64,000 bases of DNA from Nissolia schottii (GCA_003254905.1 QANU01028836.1:686029-750028); one strand, 5' to 3'. Positions 1 through 11,935 are shown, counted from the first letter of the stretch. Made by a program: numbers and translations. The notes: generated by a model from the sequence alone, not told the origin.

Positions 1-93
1 TTGAATGCATCTTTGGCCAGGTAGCATCACACATGCAAATTCTATCTCTGAACTTGATGGCAATGTTAAAGGGATTGGAAATTTGTGTCTTTT

Positions 94-310
94 GAATAAA
101 TCATTAAAATCGTCTTCAATGTTGGCAATATTAATCAAGCTCGTCTCTAAAATATGTAAATCATTAAATTTGTTTCTAAAGTTATTATAAATCGATCAAA
201 TTAGGCTTTAGAAGAGACTAATTTGATAACTTTAAGAACAAATTTAATGATTTTTATATTCTACAAATTTTGATAGTGCTAATATTAAAGACAATTTTGA
301 TGGTTTACTC
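94..310. mobile_element. Foldback MITE-like element, copy 1
   Basis: The two halves are imperfect reverse complements. The right end is GGTTTACTC and the left end is a decayed GAATAAATC. Both arms carry alternating 'TCAAATT' and 'TTCGTC'-type blocks. The flanks TGTGTCTTTT and TGCGTTTTTT match at 8 of 10 positions and may be a worn target-site duplication. The better preserved relative is at 38067-38331. There is no coding capacity, so this is probably a non-autonomous Mutator-type foldback element. The family assignment is inferred from termini and duplication length. Confidence 0.62.
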
Positions 311-2217
311 TGCGTTTTTTGCTTTCTTAGTCGAACGTCGAGGTCGAGATTACCATGTATTCTCTAGTTTCTTGGCCTTGTTTTCTGCCTTTGGGTCACT
401 TTATCCTCCTTAGATTAGGTGTATAACATTACATTTTGATGACAGAATTAAAACACTTTATAGTAATAATGCAAAATTAGATGACAAAAAGTCTAAAATG
501 CCATACTTTGCCATGTGAAAATGGTAATTCTGTTTTATAAAGGACAGATTGACTCATCAGTTTTCATCAAACCAATACATGGAAAGAAAGATGATCCTAC
601 TGTCTTGGGATTAAGAAACACATTCCACCAAATATCTACAAGTAATCCAAACTTAGTGTCTCCCCAGACTTTGAATTTGTGCATAGGTACCTGCCCCTAG
701 CTGTGAGAGCTTGACCCTTTTGACTCCCACTTTGTATCACCTCAACCACTCCTAAATTAGTCCGTGAACAATATAGCTGCATTACAATCTAGAATTAGAA
801 TACATGGATAGTAACCACGAGGCCAGCAATTATTAGCTAGCTGGGTTCTTAAATATCTGGTTAAACGCTTGATCTGTGATGATGTGTCTAAAGAAAATCT
901 TATGACCAAATATATATTCCCTTTGGGGAACTTAACTCTCAAAAAGATTAGTTACTGCCTCTGGCGACGAATACTTTTAGTAAGCATCAAAAAAGAATAT
1001 CGAAATACTTGATACGATAATAGGTTTGTGTGTAGCTCGTTTTAATATATACTTAATTTATCATCTATTGTGATTAAATTACAAAAATTTGTTTAGAGAG
1101 AACTCGGCACGCAGCACGTGAATACGTATTCTATGAGCTTCGTGAACCATTGATCACTAATTTTTGGTATATTTTTTAAATGTTATAAATTTAAATTAAT
1201 GGTCCATAATATTTATGAAGTACACATTAAACATGCTTCATAAACATCTAAGTGTTTCTCTCCCTGTTGCCATTCATTTTTATATGGGAATGTATGTAGT
1301 TGTGCTATTTTACCTCTTACATGGAAAATCAGTCAAGAAATCATTCCTAATTACTTCGTACAAGTTACCTAATCATGAAATTCTGCAAGGCAAAGGGTTT
1401 CACAATTCAACAAAAATGAAGTTCACTTCAATCATTTTCCATGTTTCTTTCCCTTTCTCAGTATAAAAGCTAGATATCCCAGAGTCAATTATTATCAACT
1501 ACCATTGACAATCAATAGAAACGCAGTAGGTCACTGAACAATTGCGGAGATCAGAGAAGGGAAAATGAAGCAGAAGTTAAAGCAGTCACATTTACACATA
1601 CTAATTAATCAAATTCTAATGAAAATGAGTGCGGAAAATGTTATGCAATTGTAAAATCAATTCAAGAATGTTACAATCAAAGTGTGAAAGGAGATAAATT
1701 GACATCTAAGTCTAAGCAAGGGCCTCTTGGTCTCATGTAATAAGCACAAATGTGATTTGATCTATACATTGTTAGTATTGCAAGCCAACTAAGGCATAGG
1801 AGATTAGAAGTATATATATTGATATCTTTAAATGAGTGAAAAATAGCTACAAATTCATAAGCTTCCAAGCTCAGCACAAATACTTTAGCATATATCTAAT
1901 GTATGTATCTGAGTAGCACAATAAGTAAGTACATTTGATAAAAATACAAGATTTGTGCTTCTTCAAAATGTATTAACATTAAAGAAGACAATGCAAATAT
2001 TCTTACCACTTAAGGAAGCATGGGTGGAAACAGTTACTCTGATGTGAAAATAGCACTTTTCAGATGTCTACATGACAAGGCCATGTGCAATTCCGTATGA
2101 AAGGATCCAATCTCAACGTGTGAATATTAAAAGTTCAATCATCAATATGCTTCCTCGCAAGGCTTAAAAATATAAATATGGGAATAAACGAGGTAATTTG
2201 TGAAAATGTAATGCAAA
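311..2217. other. AT-rich intergenic stretch, no gene recognised
   Basis: No ORF here resembles a known family. A promoter-like arrangement can be seen: a CACGTG G-box near 1117, a TATAAAA-type box near 1463, and an ATG at 1565 opening a 29-codon frame. The frame has no recognisable product, so this is more likely a relic or chance. Nothing else stands out. Confidence 0.4.
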
Positions 2218-2250
2218 ATTAACAATTGTTAAAATGTGGCAGTGAAATGT

Positions 2251-2275
2251 AATTCGCCCAAGTTGTAGGCGAATT
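2251..2275. repeat. Short perfect hairpin in a likely MULE terminal region
   Basis: AATTCGCC and GGCGAATT form an 8-bp perfect stem around a 9-bp loop. Further AATTCGC motifs follow near 2351 and 2465. This cluster lies about 350 bp upstream of the MuDR-like coding relic, where the terminal repeat of a Mutator-like element would be expected. No matching far terminus was found. Confidence 0.45.
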
Positions 2276-2620
2276 ATGCTTCACAATAATAAAATTATAT
2301 GGTCTTTTGACGCGTTGTCATATCAGTCTGAATTTATCTTTTTTGAGCATCATAATTCGCTTGGGCCAATTATGCAAGTTCAACATAAAATAATATATTT
2401 TCCTGATTTTGTAGAAGAACGTAAAGCAACAAGGGACTATCTTCGTTTTGTACATTACAATGCATAATTCGCTCAACTATGGGGTGATTTAGTCTCAAAA
2501 ATGTTTATAAATTAAGTTTCTTCCCCGTTTACAATTGTACTGCTCATTTCTCTTTTTCCAATCATCTTTTTTTTTTTACTCCACTCTCTCACACTTGTCA
2601 CAATTCTTGTGGAGAAAAAA

Positions 2621-3080
2621 ATGGATAATCAATTCATTGATGTTCTAATTTATTCTGGTGGTTCTGTAGAAATGGATATAAATGAAGGTGTTGTATTTAT
2701 ATGCAATGATAATCCATCATTATATTTTATTTCGCAAACTCTGTCGTTTGTGGATCTAACTACTATGATTAGTGAGTTATACTAGAAGAGAGTGGTAAAA
2801 ATAATATATTGATATCTATTTTCACAAGTTAGTGGGGTTTTACGATATAAACCTGTTGTAATATAAAACGACAATCAAATGCAACAAATGGTTAGAAAAA
2901 ATTAGCGTGTTCTGTAATATATTGTTGTCATTGAGTTGTTAATTATGTTTGATGGAGATGTTGGGCAAGAAGGAGAGGAGGTCGATCCAAGTTCAAATTT
3001 GATGAGACAATATTTCGCCAATGAAGCCAGTACTAGTTCAAATCCAGTGAACGAGGAAAGTGACAGTGATAGAGATATCC
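2621..3080 (+). pseudogene. Decayed N-terminal piece of a MuDR-type transposase
   Basis: The ATG at 2621 opens a 54-codon frame ending at a TAG (2783-2785). It reads like the start of plant MuDR transposases: a short hydrophobic strand, a glycine pair (YSGGS), then an acidic segment ending in LSFVDLTTMIS. After several stops, an acidic serine-rich stretch (about 2945-3080) in another frame could be the linker that follows in such proteins. No zinc-finger or catalytic DDE region remains. The minus-strand PMD fragment just downstream supports a dead Mutator-like element. Family recognition is from general sequence character only. Confidence 0.5.
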
Positions 3081-3127
3081 ATCCATCCATCCATCCATCC
3101 ATCAATCTATCTATCTATCTATCTATA
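3077..3127. repeat. Tetranucleotide microsatellite (ATCC)n then (ATCT)n
   Basis: A compound simple repeat: about six ATCC units followed by about five ATCT units. It sits at the 3' edge of the MuDR-like relic. Confidence 0.9.
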
Positions 3128-3179
3128 TCCTTGTGCATGCCACTCTATTAATGTCTAACAGTCAAAATTTCGGGCGTCT

Positions 3180-3530
3180 GCATGCAAATGAGAACCAAAA
3201 TTGGATTTAAGCTAGGACAATGACAGAACTTTCTTTTTGAACTCCACTGTCGAAGGACGCACACCAAATAGTTCTTCACACCTGTTTTGCATGTCTTCAA
3301 CAGACATAAGAACTGATCTAGTGACCGCGAGGCCATTAATTGGAAGACCTAGAAAAAGAGCGACATCTTCGAGTGTCACTATACATTCTTCATATGAGTC
3401 TCTGGTCTTCATCTTTCGACAAGTGTACTAATGAGATATTTGTCAATTACAATTTGACCAATTTTTACAATGTGACAAAAATAGGCCTGAGATAAAATTT
3501 CTTCTATTTCAGGAGGATGTTGTTCTAGGT
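3180..3530 (-). pseudogene. Plant mobile domain (PMD, 'phosphatase 7 long form'-like) fragment
   Basis: Two adjoining minus-strand frames match the N-terminal part of the plant mobile domain (PF10536 type). One has a helix with HPPEIEEILSQAYF and ends in LISTLVER. The next has the hallmark VTLEDVALFLGLPINGLAVT, followed by an acidic segment and RPSTVEFKKK. A frameshift or stop separates them and the C-terminal half is missing. PMD genes are commonly carried by Mutator-like and other plant transposons. Together with the opposite-strand MuDR-like relic, this looks like a dead element. There is no evidence of a working gene. Confidence 0.65.
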
Positions 3531-3537
3531 TAAACAA

Positions 3538-3590
3538 GTAGTAGCAGCAGCAACAACAGTAGTAGTAGTAGTAGTAATAATGATAATAAT
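3538..3590. repeat. Trinucleotide microsatellite (AGT/AGC/AAT)n
   Basis: A run of AGT, AGC, AAC and AAT triplets just upstream (minus strand) of the PMD fragment. It accounts for the Tyr- and Cys-rich translation there. Confidence 0.85.
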
Positions 3591-4045
3591 CATCGTCATC
3601 TTTCACTCTACCTTCACTTCCCCACATTTTGTTTCAGTTTTCCATTTAATTGAAAAATGAAAACTACTGCAAAATAATCAAAATTTAAGATTCACAATGT
3701 TGGTTTGGACAAATTTTTTTCAATGTTTCAATGAGTTCACAACCAACACGCACTTTGTATTTTTCTTTCTTTCAGTAAAGGGGAGTGTTATCATGATATA
3801 CAAGATTCTCGTTAAGAGTCAAATGTAAAACACTTTGTATCTTAAATAATAAAAAAAATAAGAAACCAACAAATTAAACTTATTTAAAAAATACATTACC
3901 ATGGGGTGATTGTTGATGTACATCAAAATATGAGTGGATTCATCCATTGTGTTATCCACCATCCCTCAAAATTTTATCACTTTCTTCTTCTTAACTTACA
4001 AATTACTTCAATATGTATTACGCTGCTTGCTCCATTGCTGAACAA

Positions 4046-4325
4046 TAGGGCTGTCAAAATGGGTCTGGTCCATTTACCTAGTTAAATGGACGGGTTTTAC
4101 AAGCAAAAAATAGGTCCGCGCAAATTTGAAAAAAGTTGACCCGGCCCGTTGACTAGCCCGTGAGCCCGTAAAATTTTTTTAAAAAAAATTTAAATAATTT
4201 TTTTAAATTTTTTTTAATTTTTTTTAAAAAATAAACAGGTTAGCCCGTTTAAGCCCACGAACCGATCATAAACGAATCAAATTCTAAAAATAAACACAAT
4301 TTTGCCCGGCCCTTTTGGCACCCTA
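4046..4325. mobile_element. hAT-type MITE, 280 bp, 8-bp TSD
   Basis: The ends are TAGGGCTGTCAAAATGGG and, reverse-complemented, TAGGGTGCCAAAAGGGCC. They are imperfect terminal inverted repeats rich in GGGCC/CCCGG, as is common for plant hAT MITEs. A perfect 8-bp target-site duplication, CTGAACAA, flanks it (4038-4045 and 4326-4333). No coding capacity is present. It interrupts a minus-strand open stretch at 4333-4590. Confidence 0.86.
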
Positions 4326-4332
4326 CTGAACA

Positions 4333-4590
4333 ACAATGCACCATATTTATAGTCATAACCAATACATTCTTGTGTCCATTGAGTAAAAGAAATGTCACGT
4401 AGAGCATCCATTTGTCCAGGCGTGCTGAAACTCTGTGAAGATGCTCTTGCTGTGGGCTTTGGAAATTAGCATATTCTCCTGTTGTTGCTGAATGCATTGG
4501 AAATGCAAAGATACTTTTGCATGATGAGACCCCCTTGTGCTCACATAAATCGCATGGGGCTCAGGTGAATTTACCATTACGACCACATTT
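4333..4590 (-). pseudogene. Unrecognised open coding-like fragment cut by the MITE
   Basis: Overlapping minus-strand frames stay open through about 250 bp. One includes the stretch VSARLDKWMLYVTFLLLNGH, with coding-like composition. Removing the MITE at 4046-4325 rejoins the reading across the insertion and gives a stop a few codons later. I do not recognise the family. The position beside MuDR and PMD debris suggests transposon origin, but this is inference. Confidence 0.3.
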
Positions 4591-5017
4591 TTGCTTTATT
4601 TTTACAATGACCACATTTCAATAATGTCCTTCAATTGGAACCATATTGAGGTAGATTTCTCTCCTCATAAAGATCATCATTTTTTTCAATTTTGATGTTG
4701 AATTTGGAGTAGTTACAATGGAGCACAACTAATGGGTTCTCAATTTGGGTCAAGTCGAGTAACGTTGGGCTTCGAAAATTTGGAGGCCCATTTGGTTGCA
4801 TTATGATCAAATTTTTTAGAAGGTCCTTGTTGAAAAAATAAAAACAAAACAAAACAAAACATTGAGAAAATAAGTTCTTTGAACCCTAAAAGGAAAATAT
4901 AGGGTTAGAAAATTTAACAAAATTTATTTAGTAGAATAATGTGTTGGGCTTACTAATTGAATCAGTTAATGGACCATATTCGTTTTATTTCATCTAATAA
5001 CTATGCATATTTTATAA

Positions 5018-5244
5018 CAAAAATATTACATGTACACCCAATTTTATACATTCATACATACACCATTAATAATACACAAACTTTATTTTCATGAGTGCAC
5101 AAACATTACAAACTTATAGATGATATTCTCAATTATACTTAATTAAGTGCATAAGCATTACAGGCATTAAAACACAAATTTTATGTATATAAGTATAAGG
5201 TGTATGTATGGTGTATATTTTTTTATGTACATGTAGCACGACTC
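5018..5244. mobile_element. Inverted-repeat MITE, copy A (about 225 bp)
   Basis: The sequence starts with AAAAATATTACATGTACACC and ends ...ATGTACATGTAGCACGACTC. ACATGTACA-type inverted termini are followed on both sides by CATACATACACC-like blocks. The reverse complement of 52426-52650 matches it along its whole length, so the two are copies in opposite orientation. No clear target duplication was found here and the superfamily is not resolved. Confidence 0.7.
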
Positions 5245-5507
5245 AAGAAATAAAACTATGACAATTGTTGTAGACAATGTAGTATTGTTCTAAAAATATT
5301 GTGGTGATAGTTCAATATTGTGAATCTGTGATTTTTACTTCCCGGCTGGGAATGTGTTTATGTTGCATGTTTATCTATAATTATCAATACCATGTAATGG
5401 TGAAAATGAATTACGATTTTATGTGAACTTGAAGTGCAAAATTAGAAGAAAGTCTTATTTATCTACTTTTAATCTAAAATTATATCCACACTAGTTAAAG
5501 GTAAAAA

Positions 5508-5680
5508 GTTAAGCACTGGTTGGTTCAAATGATTCGGCATTTCTTTCTCTTAAGTAAGGTTTATGATTCAAGTCTTATAAATGAAAAAAATTAGCAGTGA
5601 GAGAGTTTTACCTCCATAGTGAATTGATCCAGCACAAGCCAAATTAAGTGAAGTCCATTGGGCTTCAGAAAGTTTAGCCT
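5508..5680 (+). repeat. SINE-like repeat (tRNA-type A/B boxes)
   Basis: A TGGTTCAAATGATTCGG block resembles a Pol III A box. About 35 bp later TGATTCAAGTCT resembles a B box, followed by a short A-run and an AGTGAGAGAGTTTTACC block. A related order of motifs is seen near 48175, 48587 and 55178. Ends and target duplications are not clear, so the SINE assignment is tentative. Confidence 0.4.
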
Positions 5681-5689
5681 AAAATAACA

Positions 5690-7370
5690 CGAGTGGTGCG
5701 AATTTTGCAACATTAGCAAGTGCACTAATTTGTACAAGTAATAAGAGTGAGTATTAATACTTGAGTTGTCGAACCCACGAGAATAATATTGCACGTTTGA
5801 TTTTAATTAATAAATTACTAAATTGAATTAACAGAGAGGAGGTTGAAGATATAACAACAAGCATAAAATAAACAATTAAACAAAAGATAAGAAAAATGAG
5901 AGATGAGAAGAACACTAGGGCTAATGACTCACCTACTCTAGACTCAGGTGAATTCATAGACAAAACCACACAACTATCCTAATATAACTATTAAAAATTA
6001 TCAATTGATCTTAATTAATGGTCAGGGTTCCTATCCTAATCATAAGACTTTCTCAAGGTCAAGCAATTGCTTCTCCTAGATCAATTCCTAATCTCTTAGT
6101 GTAAACTACCCTATTGGAAGATTGAACGATTTGTGAATTCCTCATACACGACCACACAACCCACATAAATTATCTCTAATCTTACGCTAGTCTGTGGTTA
6201 ATCTCACATGGACATTTTTGCATTACTCCTCTCGAATTACATACAAAATACTGGTTCAATTAATTGGTGATTAATCAATTAAATCATTAACAACAATAAG
6301 AGAAACTTAAGAAACATCAATTGACACTGAATAATAAATTGAATTAAAATAGCATCATCCAAAGAGGTTACATCAATGCCCTAACAAGGGACTTAGTACA
6401 TAAAAGAAGAAAAGAATAAGTGAAAATAAGAGAAGAGACACATAGAAAACAACACCATAGATGACAAACGGTGGTGGGCAATGAATGGGATGCAGAACTC
6501 TTGCGTAGCACTCCGGTGGCGACGCTCTAGCCCAGTTAGTACCTCTAGGGTTGCCTCCTCTTCAAATCTGATTCCCCCTCCCTTTGGGATCATTGGATTG
6601 TATTTATAGAGTTTGGATATAAATTTACGCTTAAAATCAGATTCCCCGTGCGTTTTGATAACATTGTGCTATAATAGTAAAAATGTCATAATTTTTGCTA
6701 TAGATGTTCGATTGAGTTAATCTAAGTCTCTAATTAAAGATAAGAGAAAGATCTACAACATTGTAAATGAAGCCAATTCGCGATTCATCTTCCATCAAGG
6801 TGAAAATTACATGACAAGGTCAACATTGAAATAACTTCAGCATATCTTCACCCAAATCTTTTAGGAACACGTTCAAATTTATCTTTTTTGATCCAAATAT
6901 GGATCTCTTCAAATCTTTTCTTCAATCTTATCTTTTATCTTCTTCCAATCTTTAATGATTCTTTTGAGATTTATTTTCCTTAAATTCAAATAAAAACTAC
7001 AAAAAAGAGATAAAAACCAATAAAATCTAAATAATTTTACTAAATGTAAACTATCCTAATTTATGCTTAAAAATAAATAAAAATCATAAAAATCTATTAA
7101 AATTACTTAAGAAACAAATCAATAAAACATTCAAATTAAAGAGTTATGAATGAGTGATTTCTTAGATATAAAAAAATGAATGCAATCAATGAAATTTATA
7201 ATCAACAATAATGATTGAAATAATCATTGAAAACCTATTCTATTGACCAAGTTTTTTTATATGGATATAATTGATCAACCAAATAAAAAATATTGATCAA
7301 ACTAAACTAATTATTTTTGGTAGGTTCACATCCAAATCATACTCCTATTATTGAGTATATATATTTTTTT
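5690..7370. other. Repeat-like non-coding stretch
   Basis: No gene was found. Parts such as 5700-6400 contain phrases I associate with dispersed plant repeats (for example ACTCTAGACTCAGGTGAATT at 5935-5954), possibly LTR-derived. No TG...CA boundary or duplication could be set. Confidence 0.3.
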
Positions 7371-7454
7371 NNNNNNNNNNNNNNNNNNNNNNNNNNNNNN
7401 NNNNNNNNNNNNNNNNNNNNNNNNNNNNNNNNNNNNNNNNNNNNNNNNNNNNNN
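7371..7454. other. Assembly gap (84 N)
   Basis: An unbroken run of N follows a T-rich tract. Translations crossing it are meaningless. Confidence 0.99.
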
Positions 7455-7777
7455 GTTTCTCTTGAAAATGGAAAAAATCTTTATTGGGAGACTCCTTTTA
7501 GTATAAGTTAGAAACCAAACAGAGCACACAAAACTCATGATTCAGCATGTTGTTGAGAATTTATAGGAAACAATTAATTTGGAATCGGGTAAGCATGGAA
7601 ACTGAGTGATTATTGGATGATGTAATCAGGAAGCTGATTGATTAATAAGTTAGTGCATATTAAAATGCTTGTAAGTACTATAGCCATCACACAAGACACA
7701 TAAATAAATCTGTCCTATTACATTTATTTGTACCATGCACAATAATTTTGTGCTATGCACAATATAATTATGAATTA

Positions 7778-7984
7778 AGAAAAATTCTCAAAATAAAATA
7801 ACAAATTACCCTATTACTCAAATGAACCAATTTAAAAATTGTTTTTAAAATAAATCAATTTTCTTATATAAAAGGAGTTTTGCTCTTTTTTTTAAGCATG
7901 AGTCAATTCAAATCGACTCCTGTAATAAAAAAATTTTAATTTGTTTTTAAAATAGGAGTCGACTCAAATCGACTCCTTTGGGAG
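7778..7984 (+). repeat. Left terminal inverted repeat of the Mutator-like element
   Basis: This is the reverse complement of 12324-12505 with scattered mismatches and small gaps. It contains two copies of a GTC(A/G)A(T/C)TCAAATCGACTCC-like block and runs up to the TATA box of the internal gene. Confidence 0.82.
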
Positions 7985-7987
7985 TTC

Positions 7988-7995
7988 TATATAAA
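7988..7995 (+). promoter_or_regulatory. TATA box of the PMD gene inside the Mutator-like element
   Basis: TATATAAA lies immediately inside the left terminal repeat. A CT-rich leader (CTCTATCTCTCTC) follows about 30 bp later and an ATG lies at 8092. This fits transcription driven from the terminal repeat, as in other Mutator elements. The role is inferred from position. Confidence 0.55.
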
Positions 7996-8091
7996 GGAGT
8001 CGGTTCCTTCACAATTCTAACTCTATCTCTCTCTAAAAAACCATTTTCTCTCTCAAAATATCTTGTGTAGTTGATATTTTGGTTCGTAGTG

Positions 8092-11060
8092 AAATGGAAG
8101 GTGCAAATTTATTGTGTCTAAACAAGATCAACCATATCCCACCTTGAGTGGACTTCGAGGTACGTAGATATCTTTACCACAATGCTTTTGTGTTTCTATT
8201 TATTCTAGTGTTGTAAACAAAGGTTAGGTTAGTGTAGGTAAAAAATGGTAGCCTAGGTTTATAGATAAATATATAAATTGTTTGTTAGATTGATAAAATG
8301 TTATTATTGAACTTGAACTTGATAAATAGTTAGATCTATGAATGTTAGCATTATGTCAGTTAGATAAATAGACAAATATTGTTATTGTTCCTGAATGTTA
8401 ATTAGATTTGTTGAACTTTAACTTGATAAATAGTTAGATCTATAAATGTTAGCATTATGTTAGTTAGATAAATAGATCAATGTTGTTATTGAACTTGAAT
8501 GTTAGTTCAAATGAGTATTTTATTGAACTTGAATGTTAGTTAGATCTATAGAGTTATTGTAGATTGATAAGGTATTTGTAAAATTTTTGGATAAATTGCT
8601 AAGATAAAGTATTTTATTGGGCTTTAATGTTAGATTTATAGAGTTTTTGGGAACTTGAATGCTATAGTTATCAATTAATTTATGGATTTCACTGTAAAAG
8701 AAACTATAGTTGTTGATGTATAGAGTTTTTGAGAACTTGAATGCAACATGTTTTATGAATTACTTTGAGTCACTTTTTATGAATTATTTCGAGTCACTTT
8801 TGTATAATTAGTCTAAATACCCTTTTTTATGTATTTTTGTAGGCTCATATGTTGGAGACTCGACAATACAATAATTTTTATGAGCCGTGTCCGCTGATGG
8901 AGTAGGGACTACTGGTCGCCAGATTTTAAGATGTTGTGCGCATCATGCCAGAATTCCAAGGCATTGGTCAGTGCCCTGGTAGAGAGGTGGAATCCTGAGA
9001 CCCACACTTTCTATCTACCATATAGAGTGTGTACGGTCACACTACAAGACGTTACAATGATACTCGGCTTTCCCGTTGAACGTCGAGCTATTAACAGATG
9101 GGCGAGAGATTGAGCTAGTCACTTTGATGGTAGGAGCCAGTGGGCGCTATGTGAGGAGCTTTTCAGAGAAATTCTCCTACAACAGTTCAGAAAGAGGGCC
9201 AGTGTCTAGCTGAAACGGGTCCAATATGTGTACCATCGATTGTACTAGCAAGTGGAAGCAGACGATCTGACGATTCTGCGGTGCACCCGAGCATACATTC
9301 TGTTTATGATTGGAGGGTTCCTATTGTATGACAAATCGGGGAACCGATTGCACTGAAAGTTTCTCCCCTTACTTGAGGACTTGATGGAGATGAAGACATA
9401 CAATTGAGGGTCAAAGTCCTAGCAACCCTGTATCGAGAGTTGTGTCATGCTACCAAATTCACTGTGATTGAGTTTGGAGGCTATGTTGTGTTGCTTATCT
9501 ATTGGGCATGGATGAGAGTGCCCCAGCTAACCCGTCCTGCTAGACTTACTACATTCCTGTTGGCTGCAGAGTACGCACGATAAATGTTTTAATTTATTTT
9601 TTAGCTGATGAATATTAACGTATTTGAATTATTATTTTCTAACATGAAATTGTATTTTTGTTGTACAGATGACGTCATATTAAAATAACCACTAAGCCAA
9701 CAAGGGAGGATCGATCGACTGATTGCTTATCGTGGCTAGCTTGACCAGGTTGGGGTATATGGGGTAAGCCAAACAAATTACCTTTCTATGTTTTCAATTA
9801 TCAATTCATTTATGATATGTTCGTTCTATGGTTGAGACTAAAATATGTTTTATTTTAATTTTGCAATTTATTTGGACACCGTATAACAAGGACTTCGTGA
9901 ATGCAGCAATACCTGAGTAGGTATACGATGAGCTATGGGCATCAAATATTGCCCTTATCTGCTTCGCCATCGTTGAATGGCACCATGTGAACCGTGTGGT
10001 TTCATAGTTTGGTGGTTCCTAATGGATACCTTGGATGTCCATTAACATCGACCACCTGCACTCGAAGGACGCCAAGGGGGCTAAGAGGACCGACTGGCGT
10101 GTATTTCATGCCAGATGGCACGAGGCTTGGGATATGCGCGTAGATATGGTAGTGCCATACTCCCTTTCTGCAGACTTTAGGCTCTCCCTCCAGTACTTTT
10201 TGTGGTACTAGGCATAGTTGCAAAGGTTTCTACAGTTTGTTGGGGGAGGATATTGAGCTAACACTAAGGGAGTTGCCAGCAGATGTTCCTGTCGAGGCTC
10301 CCCCAACGCCACCTCTAGTTGCAGTCTCGACTCCCGCTCCTGACCAACATACACTGCTAGTCAGGAAGAGGGTAGAGACACGTGCATCACAGTGACAGTA
10401 CGAAGACCCCAATGACTTTGATATCAAGGACTTCAATATTCCAATGGATGACGAGCCGGAGCTCCCCTAGCATCAGCAACAACCATATGTGGATACCAGC
10501 GTGGATGACGAGTAGACCGAGCCCGCGCCCCCAGCAACAGTCATATGCTTCTAGCTGTCACTATTCAGGAGGGGAGGCTTCTGTGGGTTTTGGCAACACC
10601 AAGAGCCATATCTCAAATTTGTTGTTTTGTCGACTTCTATGCTTCGGGTCAGGTTGACACTAGGCTGTCTTTAGGCGGAGTTTTCTCGTCAGAGCAATAG
10701 ACTCTAGTAGGCGATGACGATGTCTATCGACCTTAGCCACACATGCCAACTGCATCACAGTGGGAGAACAGGTTCTTAGGGACTTACGCAAATGTTGAGA
10801 AAATTCAACAGTTCTTGCTACTATCATCCCCACATCAGGTGTTGGGGCTGGGCCCAGCGCCCCCTCGACGCGATTGCTATAGAGCAGGATAGTCTTGAAG
10901 CCTTGGAGCAGGCAACATCTCCTCCAATCATAGGGTGAAGACAGGGCCCAGCGGGAGATCATCAGTAGCACCCACGCCGCTCGAGTCGTTTGAGGCGCAC
11001 GCCGACATGCCACACGGGCGAAAAATATCATGTCCCAAGAGGTTGACACCATGATGCCCT
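8092..11060 (+). pseudogene. Decayed plant mobile domain gene ('phosphatase 7 long form homolog' type)
   Basis: The translation pieces follow the PMD domain in order. Around 8930-9110 are ALVERWNPETHTFYLP and VTLQDVTMILGFPVE. Around 9290-9370 are RAYILFMIGG and YDKSGNRLH. Around 9885-10215 are WTPYNKDFVNAAIPE, ALICFAIVEWHHVNRVV, INIDHLHSKDAKGAKRTDWR and SADFRLSLQYFLWY. Likely introns begin near 8160 (GTACGTAG) and 9571 and end near 8843 and 9668. Many in-frame stops and shifts (for example after GFPVERRAINRWARD at 9111) show that it is dead. The tail from 10250 to 11060 is low-complexity and unidentified. PMD proteins are of transposon origin. A few domesticated members (MAIN/MAIL) act in plant development. 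Confidence 0.8.
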
Positions 11061-11144
11061 CGATAGATAGTTTAGGGTTATTTTGGTTTTGTATATACTA
11101 TATGTAACTTTATGTAATTATTTGTGTAACTTTATGTATGTAAC

Positions 11145-11935
11145 TAGGGTGTCAAACAGGCCGGGCCAAAATTATGTCTCTTTTTACGGTCCGGCTCGTT
11201 TATGGTCAATCCGCAAGCCTAGACGGGCCAGACTACTAGCCCCTTTTTTTAAAAAAATTAAATTTTTGATCTATTTTTTATGATTTTAAATACAAAATTG
11301 TGAATAAGTATGTGTGGTCATTTTTTGCTACTTTTTATCGTCTATCTATTAATTAATCAGAAAGAAATAGTTTAACTAGTTGATTGCGAGATTATATTAT
11401 TTTTTTTGTTCCTTCAACTATCTTGCTTGAAAGATATCAAATGTTATTTTCATTAGTTAAATAACGACATATAACATTGATGTGAGTACTGTTATGTTAT
11501 TGATCAAAAACACAATTGGAACTCTTTCTCGTATATTAATCAATAATAAACAAGGTTTGAAACAATATATCAACTTGTAGGGCGTAGTTACTCATTGAAG
11601 GAATTGAATGAAAAATTTATCAATATCTATGTCATAACACCTCAGCTGTATAGCAATATAAATATAGTTAAGTAGTTAAGCATAACAAATAGTTAAGCAT
11701 GCTCAATTATAAGTCCAAATAGTTAAACTCTAAACTCTTAAACTCTAAAATAAAATTTAGAGTTCAAAATGGATTCAAAATTTTGGTACTTAAAAAAAAA
11801 AATCATAGCCCGTTTAGCCCGCGGGCCTAAACCGGTCAAACTATTTTTTTTCCAAATATTTACGGAACTATTTTTTGCATGTAAAGTCCGTCTATTTAAC
11901 TGGGCTCACGGGTCGAGCTCATTTTGACAGCCATA
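11145..11935. mobile_element. Nested hAT-type element, 791 bp, 8-bp TSD
   Basis: The ends are TAGGGTGTCAAACAGGCCGG and, reverse-complemented, TATGGCTGTCAAAATGAGCT. The target duplication TATGTAAC is perfect at 11137-11144 and 11936-11943. The GGGCC/CCCGG-rich subterminal sequence resembles the 280-bp MITE at 4046, so the two probably belong to related families. No transposase is visible. It lies inside the Mutator-like element, so it inserted later. Confidence 0.86.

Noticed and set aside
7317..7538. Frames crossing the N run
   Set aside because: The translated X residues come from the assembly gap. The flanks are not coding-like.
10660..11052. 130-codon minus-strand frame in the Mutator-like element
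   Set aside because: It lies opposite the decayed PMD gene tail, has no domain resemblance and no promoter context.
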